NCBI RefSeq assembly: GCF_947496855.1
Contig: NZ_CANMED010000001.1
Span: 1,302,001-1,366,000, forward strand
Reading direction: 5' to 3'
DNA from: an uncultured Aquimarina sp.
Lineage (GTDB): Bacteria > Bacteroidota > Bacteroidia > Flavobacteriales > Flavobacteriaceae
Length of the DNA: 64,000 nt
The stretch's first letter is position 1, and the number at the start of each line of letters is the position of its first letter. Of the stretch, positions 18,051-27,000 are shown piece by piece. The position numbers and the translations under genes were made by a program. The notes below the pieces were generated by a model. The model saw only the letters and a program-made list of their open reading frames with translations. It was not told the origin of the DNA and did not search any database.

Positions 18051-18944
18051 ATGAAAAAATTTGAAAAATCAAGTGTAAAAAACATACTTAGTATTGATCC
18101 TTTTTCTTTAAATGAAGGAGTTAAATATGCCATTAGTAATAATATAAGTAGTTTAGCTATAAAGCCACTTAATGCTTACGCAGAATATGGTTTTAGTGAC
18201 CCTAAAGAGCTTTATAAAATAAAACTAGATACTACTAATATAATAGAGAATAAAAAAATTGAGGAATTAAGCTTTAGTGATCATATCAATCTTTCGAAAA
18301 ATGATATTGAGAATCTATATACTTTGGAAAATTTAAAAAGTTTATCTTTTAAAAACAAAACATTTAAACTAGATTTTTGTTTTTTAACACAATTAGAAAA
18401 ACTAAATTTTAAATATAATAAAGGAGTAACTAACTTAAATACTCTACATAATCTAAAAGAGCTCTTAATTATCTCTCTATCCGAAAGCAACCTCATTAAT
18501 CTATCTAATCTGGAAAGTCTTATCACATTACGATTAACTAGAGGAAATTTTATATCTGTTGAAGGAATTGAAAATTTAAAAATTGAAAGACTTGATATTA
18601 ATTATAATAACAAAATAAAAGATATAAACCCAATTGGCAAATTATCCAATTTAAAAGTTTTAAATATAGAAAAATGCAAACAGTTAACAGATTTTTCCTT
18701 TTTATCAAAGAATTCGAGTATCAGGGAATTGTTTATAGATAACCTTGATTCAATAGAATTCATTTCTTCAATGCCAAATTTAGAAAAAATAAACTTCTGG
18801 TTTTCTAAAGATGGAAATATGAAACCTTTATTAGAATCAAAAAGTTTAAAACAAATAAATTTTTACCCTAACAAAAAGCATTACAGTCATACCATAGAAG
18901 AAATTATAGAAACTACAGGCGCTCAACGAGGAAGAAACAAATAA
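18051..18944 (+). CDS. Leucine-rich-repeat protein, candidate orphan immunity protein
   Basis: The ATG at 18051 is preferred to the TTG just before it, giving 297 residues. About nine leucine-rich repeats of 20-23 residues cover residues 70-270 (LENLKSLSF, LTQLEKLNF, LHNLKELLI, LSNLKVLNI, MPNLEKINF). There is no signal peptide or membrane helix. LRR proteins of this size recur next to Rhs and other polymorphic toxins, and this one is followed directly by an Rhs core remnant in the same frame direction. I infer an immunity protein left from a displaced toxin cassette. A generic protein-binding role is the alternative. Confidence 0.6.
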   Translation: MKKFEKSSVKNILSIDPFSLNEGVKYAISNNISSLAIKPLNAYAEYGFSDPKELYKIKLDTTNIIENKKIEELSFSDHINLSKNDIENLYTLENLKSLSFKNKTFKLDFCFLTQLEKLNFKYNKGVTNLNTLHNLKELLIISLSESNLINLSNLESLITLRLTRGNFISVEGIENLKIERLDINYNNKIKDINPIGKLSNLKVLNIEKCKQLTDFSFLSKNSSIRELFIDNLDSIEFISSMPNLEKINFWFSKDGNMKPLLESKSLKQINFYPNKKHYSHTIEEIIETTGAQRGRNK

Positions 18945-19118
18945 GGTGCTGCTGGAGATTGTCCGTTTAGATATCAAGGACAATATGAGTATGTAGAAAC
19001 TGGATTGAATTATAACAGGTTCAGATATTACTCGCCTGATAAAGGAACCCTAGATGAAAAGTATGAGAAGCATATTTCGATTAGCAAAGTATCATTTCCA
19101 AATCTAATATCGATGTAG
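18945..19118 (+). pseudogene. Rhs core remnant
   Basis: Directly after the LRR stop the frame reads GAAGDCPFRYQGQYEYVETG and then LNYNRFRYYSPDKG. At DNA level this nearly repeats the intact Rhs gene at about 15716-15810. It leaves the Rhs pattern before the YISQDPIGL motif and ends at TAG 19116. It has no start codon or toxin tip. The shared stretch is a natural site for recombination that swaps toxin tips. Confidence 0.75.
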
Positions 19119-19145
19119 TATATTTAGATTTCTAATTCACCAAGA

Positions 19146-19544
19146 ATGAAACATCTTAAAATCTTTCACCTATCCATTCTATTTCTTAGTTTCTCATTTT
19201 GCATAATTGCGCAGGACGATACTTCCACATATATAGAAACAGAAGCAGTTATTAAAGAAATCAATTTTAAAGTCAGATCACGCAGATCTTCTGCAACTGC
19301 TACTGTAAATTATAAGACCTTAGAGGGTGATAGTCTCACAAGTACAGTAAAACTAATGCACATTCCCTTTATAGGAGCCCTTGACAAAGAAGGTGATAGA
19401 ATTAAAATATTATATAACAAACAAACCCCTCTTCTACTTACTACCAAAAGCACTTCTTTTTGGCAGTCATATGGATTGTATCTCCTTATTGGATTAGGTG
19501 TTGTCATCCTATTATATAGATTCATAAACAGGTCAAAAGAATAA
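19146..19544 (+). CDS. Small secreted/membrane DUF3592-like protein
   Basis: This 132-residue protein begins with a signal-like segment (about residues 1-23, ending CIIAQD). A beta-rich region with a basic RSRRSSATATVNYKT stretch follows, then a DRIKILYN strand and one membrane helix (about 105-125) with a short basic tail. The order suits a shortened DUF3592 protein. It sits at the end of the Rhs graveyard, whereas another DUF3592-like gene (5846) lies before the vgrG unit. Function unknown. Confidence 0.5.
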   Translation: MKHLKIFHLSILFLSFSFCIIAQDDTSTYIETEAVIKEINFKVRSRRSSATATVNYKTLEGDSLTSTVKLMHIPFIGALDKEGDRIKILYNKQTPLLLTTKSTSFWQSYGLYLLIGLGVVILLYRFINRSKE

Positions 19545-19677
19545 ATCCATAGATCTAATTTTGTAGATTAACTCATTACTTGACTTAAAAAGTAGCCTTA
19601 ATTTTTATACTAGAAATTAGCATTTCTTTATATAAATCATTTTTGTAACTTTAAGAATAGAATTACCTACTAGATTT

Positions 19678-21882
19678 ATGGCATTTACAGCAGACGAATT
19701 TGAATTCCTTAAAGAGAAAACTTTGCTATTTCTTATCGTATTAGATGATAAAGGAAATATCTGTAGAATCAACAAACGATGTGAGATACTTTTCTCATTA
19801 CCAAAAGACAAAATCATTGAGGAATCTATATATACATTTTTACTCGATGAAGATGAATCAGAATTCAAAGAGACCGTTTCTCAACTTTCTAAAAATAACA
19901 AACAACTTAGCAAGACCTTTGGATTCGCTACTTTAATTTCTGATGCTATCCTCTATGTTAAATTTGATCTAGTTTATCATAACAACAAAATCTATGCCTC
20001 AGGAATAGATGTGACCCAAGAAAATGAAGAACATAATTTCTTAAAAACCTTATCTAAATTAACCAAAACCGGAACTTGGCATTATGAGCCTACCCATGAT
20101 CGAGTATATTTTTCTGATGAATGTTATCATTTACATGACCTCGAACCTGGCACCTCTTTAAGCATGACAGAAGCCTTATTTTACTATCCCGAAGCATCTA
20201 GAGCGCGCATAAAAGATTATTGGGACAATCTCCTAAACCATGGAGTTGCATATGACTATATAGACCAAATAATCACTAAAAAAGGTGTACGAAAATGGAT
20301 TCATGTAATTGGAGAAGCCATAAAACACAATAATAAAGTAATTTTTGTCAATGGTAGCTTTTCGGATATTACTGATCAACAAAATTATATAGAACAACTA
20401 CAATATAATGAAGAAACTAAAAAATTAGCACTAAAAGGTATTCGATCTGGTTTATTCGACCATTTAATAGAAACAAACATGGTTTTTTATAGTCTAGATT
20501 TCAGAAAAATGTTGGGATTACCACTTAAAGAAGACTTTGTTCCTGAAAAAATTTTCAGGAAAATGATACATCCCGATGATTTAGATAAAGCCATAGAAAG
20601 GCATCATCAAAATCTTAAAAAAGTTGGATATCATTATTTCAACTACTACCGTCTAAAACATCTTGATGGAGGATATCGCCATTATGAAGTCTATGGCTAT
20701 AGAAAAAAGAATGAAAAAGGTGAAACAATCCGTATGATTGGCAACCTCATTGATATACATCAAAAAAAATTAAACGAACGAACCATCGCAGAAAACCAAA
20801 GCCGACTATTAGCCATGGTCAATAACGGTTTTGCATATACTGTCTTACTAAATACTTCTGGAGAAATTTTAATGGCAGATGAGGATTCTTTAAAAATTAT
20901 TAAAAGAGATTTCAATGTAGATCCTACCATAGAACCTACACTTTTTATAGAAGTAATGCCTTTAAATTTCAAAACCACATTTTTTCATGAGTTTAATGAA
21001 GCTTTAAAAGGGCAAACGGTTACAAAAGAAATTGAACGAATTACACATAAAGGTTCTATACAATGGTTAGAATCGAAATACACTCCTATTAAAGGTCAAG
21101 AAAATAATATTAATTCTGTTTTAGTTAGTTTTCACGATATTACTGAACAAAAATTAGCAGAACTTGCCATAAAACAGGCGCATCTAAAAGAACAAGAATT
21201 AAGCAGTCTGAAATCTAACATACTATCTAATTTTAGTCACGAGATAAGAACTCCCTTAAATGGAATTATTACAATTAGTAACCTATTATTACTTGAAGAA
21301 GAGAACCCTAGGGATCGTAAAAAATTAGCTGCTTATCTAAACGAAAGTAAAGAAAGACTTCTTGCTACCATTAATAACCTATCACACTATAGTGAAATAG
21401 AAACTATCCAAAAAAATCTTACTTATGTAGAAACAGATATTAATTATACGGTAGAAACTTCTTTTCGAGAATATCGCCATTTTGCAAATTCTAAAAATTT
21501 AGAGTATATTTTAGAATTAGATGAAAGCTGCCCTTCTGCTATTATTGATGTCGACATTTTTCATACAGCTATTAATAATATTATTCACAATGCTATTAAG
21601 TATACCACCAAAGGTAAAGTCGCTGTTAACGTTAAAGCAAAAAAAAGAAGCATTCGCATTTCTATCAAAGATTCAGGAATCGGAATTGGAAAAGACAATC
21701 TAAAAAAAATATTTGATCCATTTATACAAGAAAGTATTGGACTGAGTCGTAAATATGAAGGTACTGGAATCGGTTTAAGCTTATCCAAAAGATATATTGA
21801 AATCCTTGGAGGAAAAATTAAAGTTATTAGTAAATTGGAAAGAGGAACAAAGTTTATCATTACAATTCCAAAAAAAATATGA
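19678..21882 (+). CDS. Multi-PAS sensor histidine kinase
   Basis: This 734-residue cytoplasmic kinase has no membrane segment. Four PAS-type modules are visible at about 8-110, 115-235, 245-365 and 370-495, with PAC-type ends (WIHVIGEA, GSFSDITDQQ; RMIGNLIDIHQKK; SFHDITEQK). The HisKA box FSHEIRTPLNG has the phosphoacceptor His521. The ATPase domain shows the N box (NNIIHNAIKYT), DSGIGIG (about 665) and GTGIGLSLSKRY. The kinase passes phosphate to a partner, almost certainly the receiver protein whose ATGA start overlaps its stop by 4 bases. Signal and output are unknown; nearness to the T6SS sheath operon is only suggestive. Confidence 0.88.
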   Translation: MAFTADEFEFLKEKTLLFLIVLDDKGNICRINKRCEILFSLPKDKIIEESIYTFLLDEDESEFKETVSQLSKNNKQLSKTFGFATLISDAILYVKFDLVYHNNKIYASGIDVTQENEEHNFLKTLSKLTKTGTWHYEPTHDRVYFSDECYHLHDLEPGTSLSMTEALFYYPEASRARIKDYWDNLLNHGVAYDYIDQIITKKGVRKWIHVIGEAIKHNNKVIFVNGSFSDITDQQNYIEQLQYNEETKKLALKGIRSGLFDHLIETNMVFYSLDFRKMLGLPLKEDFVPEKIFRKMIHPDDLDKAIERHHQNLKKVGYHYFNYYRLKHLDGGYRHYEVYGYRKKNEKGETIRMIGNLIDIHQKKLNERTIAENQSRLLAMVNNGFAYTVLLNTSGEILMADEDSLKIIKRDFNVDPTIEPTLFIEVMPLNFKTTFFHEFNEALKGQTVTKEIERITHKGSIQWLESKYTPIKGQENNINSVLVSFHDITEQKLAELAIKQAHLKEQELSSLKSNILSNFSHEIRTPLNGIITISNLLLLEEENPRDRKKLAAYLNESKERLLATINNLSHYSEIETIQKNLTYVETDINYTVETSFREYRHFANSKNLEYILELDESCPSAIIDVDIFHTAINNIIHNAIKYTTKGKVAVNVKAKKRSIRISIKDSGIGIGKDNLKKIFDPFIQESIGLSRKYEGTGIGLSLSKRYIEILGGKIKVISKLERGTKFIITIPKKI

Positions 21883-22253
21883 ATATACTTTACGTAGAAG
21901 ATAACAAGATAAACGCCATGGTCATGAATAAGATGCTATCCAAAAATGTATCTAACATTATGATTGCAGAAAATGGTCCAACGGCTTTAAAAATAGTTAA
22001 AGAATCGTCTCTTGATTTAATCTTGGTAGATATTAATCTTGGGTTAAACCAAATGGATGGATGTGAATTATTAAAACGTCTTAAAAAACTAGACATGCTA
22101 AAGAATATTCCGATATATGCAGTAACAGCATATGCAATGCCAGGTGATGCCCAGAAATTTATTAAAATTGGATTTGATAAATACTTTTCGAAACCTGTCA
22201 ATTTCGAAAAACTCTTATCTGCTATTTCTAATGTTGCATCACAAATGAATTAA
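21879..22253 (+). CDS. Stand-alone response regulator receiver
   Basis: This 124-residue single-domain receiver of the CheY type has all key residues: E7/D8 acidic pocket, phosphoacceptor D51 (LVDIN), T83 and K105 (SKPV). There is no output domain, so it must act through another protein, either as a relay to a phosphotransfer partner or by direct binding. It overlaps the kinase stop by 4 bases, so the two are translationally coupled. It ends at the bidirectional terminator at 22261. Confidence 0.9.
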   Translation: MNILYVEDNKINAMVMNKMLSKNVSNIMIAENGPTALKIVKESSLDLILVDINLGLNQMDGCELLKRLKKLDMLKNIPIYAVTAYAMPGDAQKFIKIGFDKYFSKPVNFEKLLSAISNVASQMN

Positions 22254-22260
22254 AAAAAAA

Positions 22261-22288
22261 GCGAGCGTTAAAAATAAACGCTCGCTTT
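22261..22288. terminator. Bidirectional terminator between receiver gene and tssC
   Basis: Arms GCGAGCGTT (22261-22269) and AACGCTCGC (22277-22285) pair perfectly around a 7-base loop. An A run precedes and Ts follow the hairpin, so it can serve both converging transcripts. Confidence 0.85.
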
Positions 22289-22318
22289 ACTAAATAAATA
22301 CTATTTATTTATATTTTT

Positions 22319-23671
22319 TTATTGTTGTTCATAATCAGAATCCCAATCAGTTCCATCATCTCCTTTCTGACCATCCATCTTAATCATAAAGTTTTTTGCT
22401 GGGAAATAAGGTTTCATATGTATATCAAGATATACTCTATCCTTTTGATTTGGATCTTGCTCAAAACGTTTAATCGAAAAATCCTCAATTAACTGATCCG
22501 GACCAGTAATTTCATCTAGGAACTTAACAATTTGTCCCATCAATTCCTTACGAGTTCTAGCATTAAAATTTTCAAATGCTCTTCTATTAAGGAAGTCCAT
22601 AAGCACCTTAGTAACATAATCAAATACCCTAACTACAGAATACGTTTGTAATCCCAGGTTATCTCCATTAAATAGTGTTTTCGCAGAAAAAGCCATAACT
22701 TTTCCATACTCATTAACCATAGGTACTAATCCAAGTTTTTCTAATTGAGCGATTTCACTTTTCTTTAGATCAAATCGAACTCCATCAACTTCGTTAATTC
22801 CACCATGTTTCTTACCAGCAGCAACCTGAGACATTAATGTTCGATACACCTGTCCAGCTAGTGCACTTGATGGTGGCACAAAAAGATCATCTTCTTCTCC
22901 AACCTCATCGTGTTTACCTCTTCCTACTAACCAGTTACAAGCCATCATAACATTTGATCTATACTTATCACCACCTGTAAGATTTGCAGCTTCAAACATC
23001 TCCATAACATCATCTGGTTCATCAAGATGTTCAAAATCAGTAATCATCATTACTTTATTTTCATGAGCTATTTTAGCCCATTTTTCAACAACTTTGTTAG
23101 AACCGAGGTATCCTGGTATTACTAAAATACCATAATTATCTCTTAAATCAAGACGGTCATACCCTTGTACTAGCTCTTCTTGAACAGCATCAATGAATCT
23201 AGTATTATCTAGATCCTTTAATTGCTCAAGTTCTGCGTTCATTATATTTATATTCTTAACTTTTTGAGACTCAGTATTCTTAAAGAATAATGCCACTGAT
23301 CTATAAGATTGCTCCAATTCTCTTGTTTGCTCCAGTGCTGCTCCTAAGTTTTTTTCTAAAGATTTACCAGCGATTTCTGAACGCTTTTCAGATTCTTCAA
23401 CCATTTCTGAAATATCATCAGAAGATGATAAAACATCACTCCAAATCTCTAATGTTTTTTGAAGTTTAGCTCTTTCTAATTTTTTAGTTGATTCCGTAAG
23501 AAAAATCTTTTTACGTGCTTTACGATCAGGATTCATGTTCTGAACGTCATCTATACACGCTTCTAAAAGATCAAAACCACCGTATTTGGCTAATTTTTCT
23601 TCATTTAGTTTTAGCTCCTTTGCTGGGTTTTCTATTTTAATACTCTCTTGAGCTTGTTTTCCTGCTGCCAT
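22319..23671 (-). CDS. tssC: T6SS contractile sheath large subunit TssC (subtype iii)
   Basis: This 450-residue protein forms, with TssB, the contractile tube sheath that drives the Hcp-VgrG needle. It matches the Bacteroidota TssC type (DUF5458-like), shorter and more diverged than proteobacterial VipB. Visible are NYGILVIPGYLGSNKVVEKW (about 175-194), ACNWLVGRGKHDE and a C-terminal YLDIHMKPYFPAKNF strand typical of the sheath beta handshake. It lies 20 bases behind tssB in the order clpV-tssB-tssC. The ATG at 23671 agrees with the MAAGKQAQES start usual for the group. Confidence 0.88.
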   Translation of the reverse strand: MAAGKQAQESIKIENPAKELKLNEEKLAKYGGFDLLEACIDDVQNMNPDRKARKKIFLTESTKKLERAKLQKTLEIWSDVLSSSDDISEMVEESEKRSEIAGKSLEKNLGAALEQTRELEQSYRSVALFFKNTESQKVKNINIMNAELEQLKDLDNTRFIDAVQEELVQGYDRLDLRDNYGILVIPGYLGSNKVVEKWAKIAHENKVMMITDFEHLDEPDDVMEMFEAANLTGGDKYRSNVMMACNWLVGRGKHDEVGEEDDLFVPPSSALAGQVYRTLMSQVAAGKKHGGINEVDGVRFDLKKSEIAQLEKLGLVPMVNEYGKVMAFSAKTLFNGDNLGLQTYSVVRVFDYVTKVLMDFLNRRAFENFNARTRKELMGQIVKFLDEITGPDQLIEDFSIKRFEQDPNQKDRVYLDIHMKPYFPAKNFMIKMDGQKGDDGTDWDSDYEQQ

Positions 23672-23691
23672 GTATTTTATGTCTTTATCTT

Positions 23692-24141
23692 TTAACCTTG
23701 TTGTAATTCTGCCAATAATGATTGAATGGATCTTATTAATGCTTGTTTAGCATCTGGATCTGCTAAAGCAGTTTTTAAGATCTTATTTGATTTAAGTTGC
23801 TTTACAACTTTAAGATATTGATCTTTTTCTGTATCTAAATCATTTAAAAACTTACTCTGATTTATAATCCCTTTTTTTCCAAAATTACCTAAATGGCTAA
23901 ACTTCAATGTTTCTTTGCTCTCTACTCCATCAGCATCTTCGAATTCAACTTCTACTTCAGGCTTATAATTTTCAAATACATGATCAATGGACGTTAAACC
24001 ATTTACTATTTGTGGTTTAATTGGTTGATCTTGTGTTAATTTCTGAACAAGAAGTGTTTTATTTTGTCCGATTTCCAATATAGCTTCACTAGCATCGGTT
24101 TTAACCTCTGTTCCTCCTAATCCATATGTGTTATTGCTCAT
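23692..24141 (-). CDS. tssB: T6SS contractile sheath small subunit TssB (subtype iii)
   Basis: At 149 residues it has the usual size for TssB, the partner of TssC. The middle (YKPEVEVEFEDADG, ETLKFSHLGNFGKKG) is the conserved beta strand and linker. The C-terminal helix carries SIQSLLAELQQG. It lies 64 bases after clpV and 20 before tssC. Sheath subunits are disassembled by ClpV, so co-transcription with both fits their stoichiometric need. Confidence 0.85.
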   Translation of the reverse strand: MSNNTYGLGGTEVKTDASEAILEIGQNKTLLVQKLTQDQPIKPQIVNGLTSIDHVFENYKPEVEVEFEDADGVESKETLKFSHLGNFGKKGIINQSKFLNDLDTEKDQYLKVVKQLKSNKILKTALADPDAKQALIRSIQSLLAELQQG

Positions 24142-24205
24142 ACTTTCTTATCTTAATAATGATTGTGAATTATAAATATACTAATTTTATCGCAGGATAC
24201 GGTCT

Positions 24206-26686
24206 TTATTCGTATGACCACTGCATTTTTTCATCTTTTACATCAAGACTCACCTTGCTTCCTTTACCTATCTTACCAGTAATCAACATCTTAGACAACG
24301 GGCCTCTTAGATCAGTTCTAATAACTCCACGTAAAGGTCTTGCTCCATATTTGGGGGTAAATCCCTTATACGCAAGATATTCCTGAGCTGCCTCTGTCAA
24401 CTCTAAAATTACCTCTTGCTTGTTTAACGCTTTGTGTAAGTCTTTTAATTGAATATTAAAAATCTTAATTACATTGTCTTTTGTTATCGGAGCAAACGGA
24501 ACAATTTCCGTAAGCCTTCCTAAAAACTCAGGTCTAAAGTTTCTGGACATAAGTTCCAAAAGGTCAGTGGATTTAGGAATTTCACCATCTGCAAATGATT
24601 TCACAACATGTTCACTACCAATATTAGAAGTAAACAAAATTACCGCATTGGAGAAATCTCCTGTTTTACCTAATCTATCATTTAGTTTCCCTTCATCTAA
24701 AATCTGAAGAAAAATATCAAACACAGAAGGATGTGCTTTCTCTATTTCATCAAAAAGCACAATTGAATACGGTTTTTGTCTTATTTTGTTTACTAATAAC
24801 CCTCCTTCTTCATAACCAACATATCCAGGAGGTGCTCCATATAACAAAGCTGCAGAATGTTCTTCTTTAAACTCTGACATATCGAATCTAATGATAGCAT
24901 CTTCGGTCTGAAACAAGAACTCAGCTAAAGATTTTGCTAACTCTGTTTTACCAGTACCAGTTGGTCCTGTAAAAAAGAAAGATCCCGTAGGCAAACCTGG
25001 TTTACTTAAACCTGATCTGGACTCTAATACTGCTTCAGAAATTGTTTTGATTGCATGATCTTGTCCAATCACCCTCTGCTTAAGGTGATCCTCCATATTC
25101 AACAATCTTTCTTTTTCATCAGCCTGAAGTTTTCCTACTGGAATTCCTGTCTTATTGGCAATAGTAGCGGAAACATCATTTTTATCAATAAAGATTTTCT
25201 CTTCAGAAGCTTTCTTAAAAAAGTGATCTAAAATTGTTACTATTTTAGTTTTGTAATTATCAAATGTTTCTGATCCCAAAACCATTTCATCTTCACTAAG
25301 TTCTGTAAACAAAAGATAACTAAACTTACTTTTAAGATTATTATATATCCAACTTACCGAATTAACTTTTTCGGATTCATCTGATTCCTTCTCTCCTATT
25401 TCTTTTAATTCTTTCAATAATGACTCAACATTATTAGCCGTTGTTTCTATCATATATCTAGAAGCAGACATAGTCCTATCTAGTAAGTCAATAGCTGCAT
25501 CAGGAAGACTTCTATCTTTATTGAACCGTTTAGAAAGTCGTATTGCTTCAGCAATTGTTTCATCAATAACATCTAAGCTATGATGATTTTTATATTTATC
25601 AATCGTATTAGAGATCATTGTAAGCGTATCTTCTTCTGAAGGTTCATCTAAAGCAACAATCTCAAATCTTCGTGTAAGTCCTTCGTCTGTTTCCACATGT
25701 TTGCGATATGCATCATTCGTAGCAGTAGCTATAAAAGTTACTTCGCCTTTCGCTAATTCTGATTTTAAAATATTTACTAATCCTTGATTACCACTATTCT
25801 TATCAGTAAGGTTATTAATTTCATCGATTAACAGAACAGGTTTATCAAACTCTTTTAATGCTACTAAAATCTTTTTGAATCGATCTTCTACTTCACTTTT
25901 ATAACTCGCTCCGGAAACAAGGTTTATAAAATCTAACTCGTAAATCTGAGCATCTTTTAATGACTCTGGCACATTACCATTAATCACAGCTTCAGAAAAA
26001 CCATCTAACAGAACCGTTTTTCCAACACCTGGTTCTCCTGTTATCAAAACATTCGGTTTCGAATGCCTTCCTAATATCTCAGTGATCATCTTTATTTCTC
26101 CATCTCTACCAAAAACGTCATCCAACTGTTTGTTTTTAGCAGCAAAAGTTTTATCAAAGCAATATTCATCCAAAATTCCAGAATCACTTTTCTGCCCTAC
26201 AATATTTGTTGTTCCACTCGCATTGGAACTAGTTTTTCCAGCTATTGTTTTACCTTTTGTAGCAGCAATTAGAACCTCATCAGCTTTAAGAGGCAGTGTT
26301 TTAAGCTGCTCGTAAGAGAACCCAACACCCGGTGTACATAATGCTATCAGAACAGCCTTTGGTGTGATTTCATCCTCACCTAATTTAAGTTTCAATGTAT
26401 CAGCTTCATTAAATACTGCTTCTACAGATTTATCACCGTTAATTGCATCAGGAATATTTACAACCCTTGGCAAGGCCTCTATTCTTACTTCAGACCATTC
26501 TTCATAATAATAGATATCTCCATCAATCTGATTAAAAAAGTCCTTTAATCCTACATCTTTATGTAAAAGAGCTTTTAATAAATGAGCAGCATTATACTGA
26601 TCATTATAATACTCTTTAGCAATAGATTGTGCTATATGAATAGCATTATTCACTTTTGGTGATAATGTATAGTCTAATATTTGCAT
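24206..26686 (-). CDS. clpV: T6SS sheath-recycling AAA+ ATPase ClpV (TssH)
   Basis: This 826-residue HSP100 unfoldase extracts TssC from the contracted sheath for reuse. The Clp N domain spans about 1-150. ATPase 1 has Walker A GEPGVGKT (about 217) and Walker B VLLIDEI. A charged middle region follows. ATPase 2 has GPTGTGKT (about 572), [13 protein letters not shown] and ILFTSNIG. Assignment to ClpV rather than ClpB/ClpC rests on its operon with tssB and tssC, the absence of the UVR motif and of a long ClpB middle domain, and a separate true ClpC at 38692. It is the first gene of the sheath operon. Confidence 0.9.
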   Translation of the reverse strand: MQILDYTLSPKVNNAIHIAQSIAKEYYNDQYNAAHLLKALLHKDVGLKDFFNQIDGDIYYYEEWSEVRIEALPRVVNIPDAINGDKSVEAVFNEADTLKLKLGEDEITPKAVLIALCTPGVGFSYEQLKTLPLKADEVLIAATKGKTIAGKTSSNASGTTNIVGQKSDSGILDEYCFDKTFAAKNKQLDDVFGRDGEIKMITEILGRHSKPNVLITGEPGVGKTVLLDGFSEAVINGNVPESLKDAQIYELDFINLVSGASYKSEVEDRFKKILVALKEFDKPVLLIDEINNLTDKNSGNQGLVNILKSELAKGEVTFIATATNDAYRKHVETDEGLTRRFEIVALDEPSEEDTLTMISNTIDKYKNHHSLDVIDETIAEAIRLSKRFNKDRSLPDAAIDLLDRTMSASRYMIETTANNVESLLKELKEIGEKESDESEKVNSVSWIYNNLKSKFSYLLFTELSEDEMVLGSETFDNYKTKIVTILDHFFKKASEEKIFIDKNDVSATIANKTGIPVGKLQADEKERLLNMEDHLKQRVIGQDHAIKTISEAVLESRSGLSKPGLPTGSFFFTGPTGTGKTELAKSLAEFLFQTEDAIIRFDMSEFKEEHSAALLYGAPPGYVGYEEGGLLVNKIRQKPYSIVLFDEIEKAHPSVFDIFLQILDEGKLNDRLGKTGDFSNAVILFTSNIGSEHVVKSFADGEIPKSTDLLELMSRNFRPEFLGRLTEIVPFAPITKDNVIKIFNIQLKDLHKALNKQEVILELTEAAQEYLAYKGFTPKYGARPLRGVIRTDLRGPLSKMLITGKIGKGSKVSLDVKDEKMQWSYE

Positions 26687-27000
26687 GAAGTTGGTTTTTC
26701 GTAAAGTAAATAAATAACCTAATAATTAGCAAAAAATTATCGGTCAGCTCTAAATAAAACTTGATTTTTTCCGATATCCCTTAGATTTTCCTCTAATTGT
26801 TACATAAAATATACTTTCCGAAATCAAAAGTATATTATTTTTTCTAATCTATTTACCTAGTTTTTAGGTAAAACACCACCCCTGTTTTCAGGTAGTTTTT
26901 AATAAAATGTACAAGATTTGTTTTAATTCTTGATAGTATTTGAAATCGGACAACCTTATTCGTTGTCATAAAACATCAAAAAATAATTAATCTGTTTGTC
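26687..27000 (-). other. Upstream region of the sheath operon
   Basis: No gene is visible in this 314-base AT-rich gap between the DEAD-box gene and clpV, both on the minus strand. It holds the candidate clpV promoter described separately. I see no strong terminator for the helicase gene. Confidence 0.4.
26825..26872 (-). promoter_or_regulatory. Candidate clpV promoter with palindrome at the -33 region
   Basis: On the minus strand TACTTTTG (26832-26825) fits the Bacteroidota -7 box TAnnTTTG. No TTG lies at the usual -33 position. Instead an 8-base perfect inverted repeat TTTACCTA/TAGGTAAA with a 5-base spacer (26852-26872) occupies it, as an activator or repressor site might. Both the promoter and the operator are inferred from pattern only. 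Confidence 0.4.

Noticed and set aside
24206..26686. ClpB chaperone instead of ClpV
   Set aside because: There is no long ClpB coiled-coil middle domain, and the gene heads an operon with tssB and tssC.
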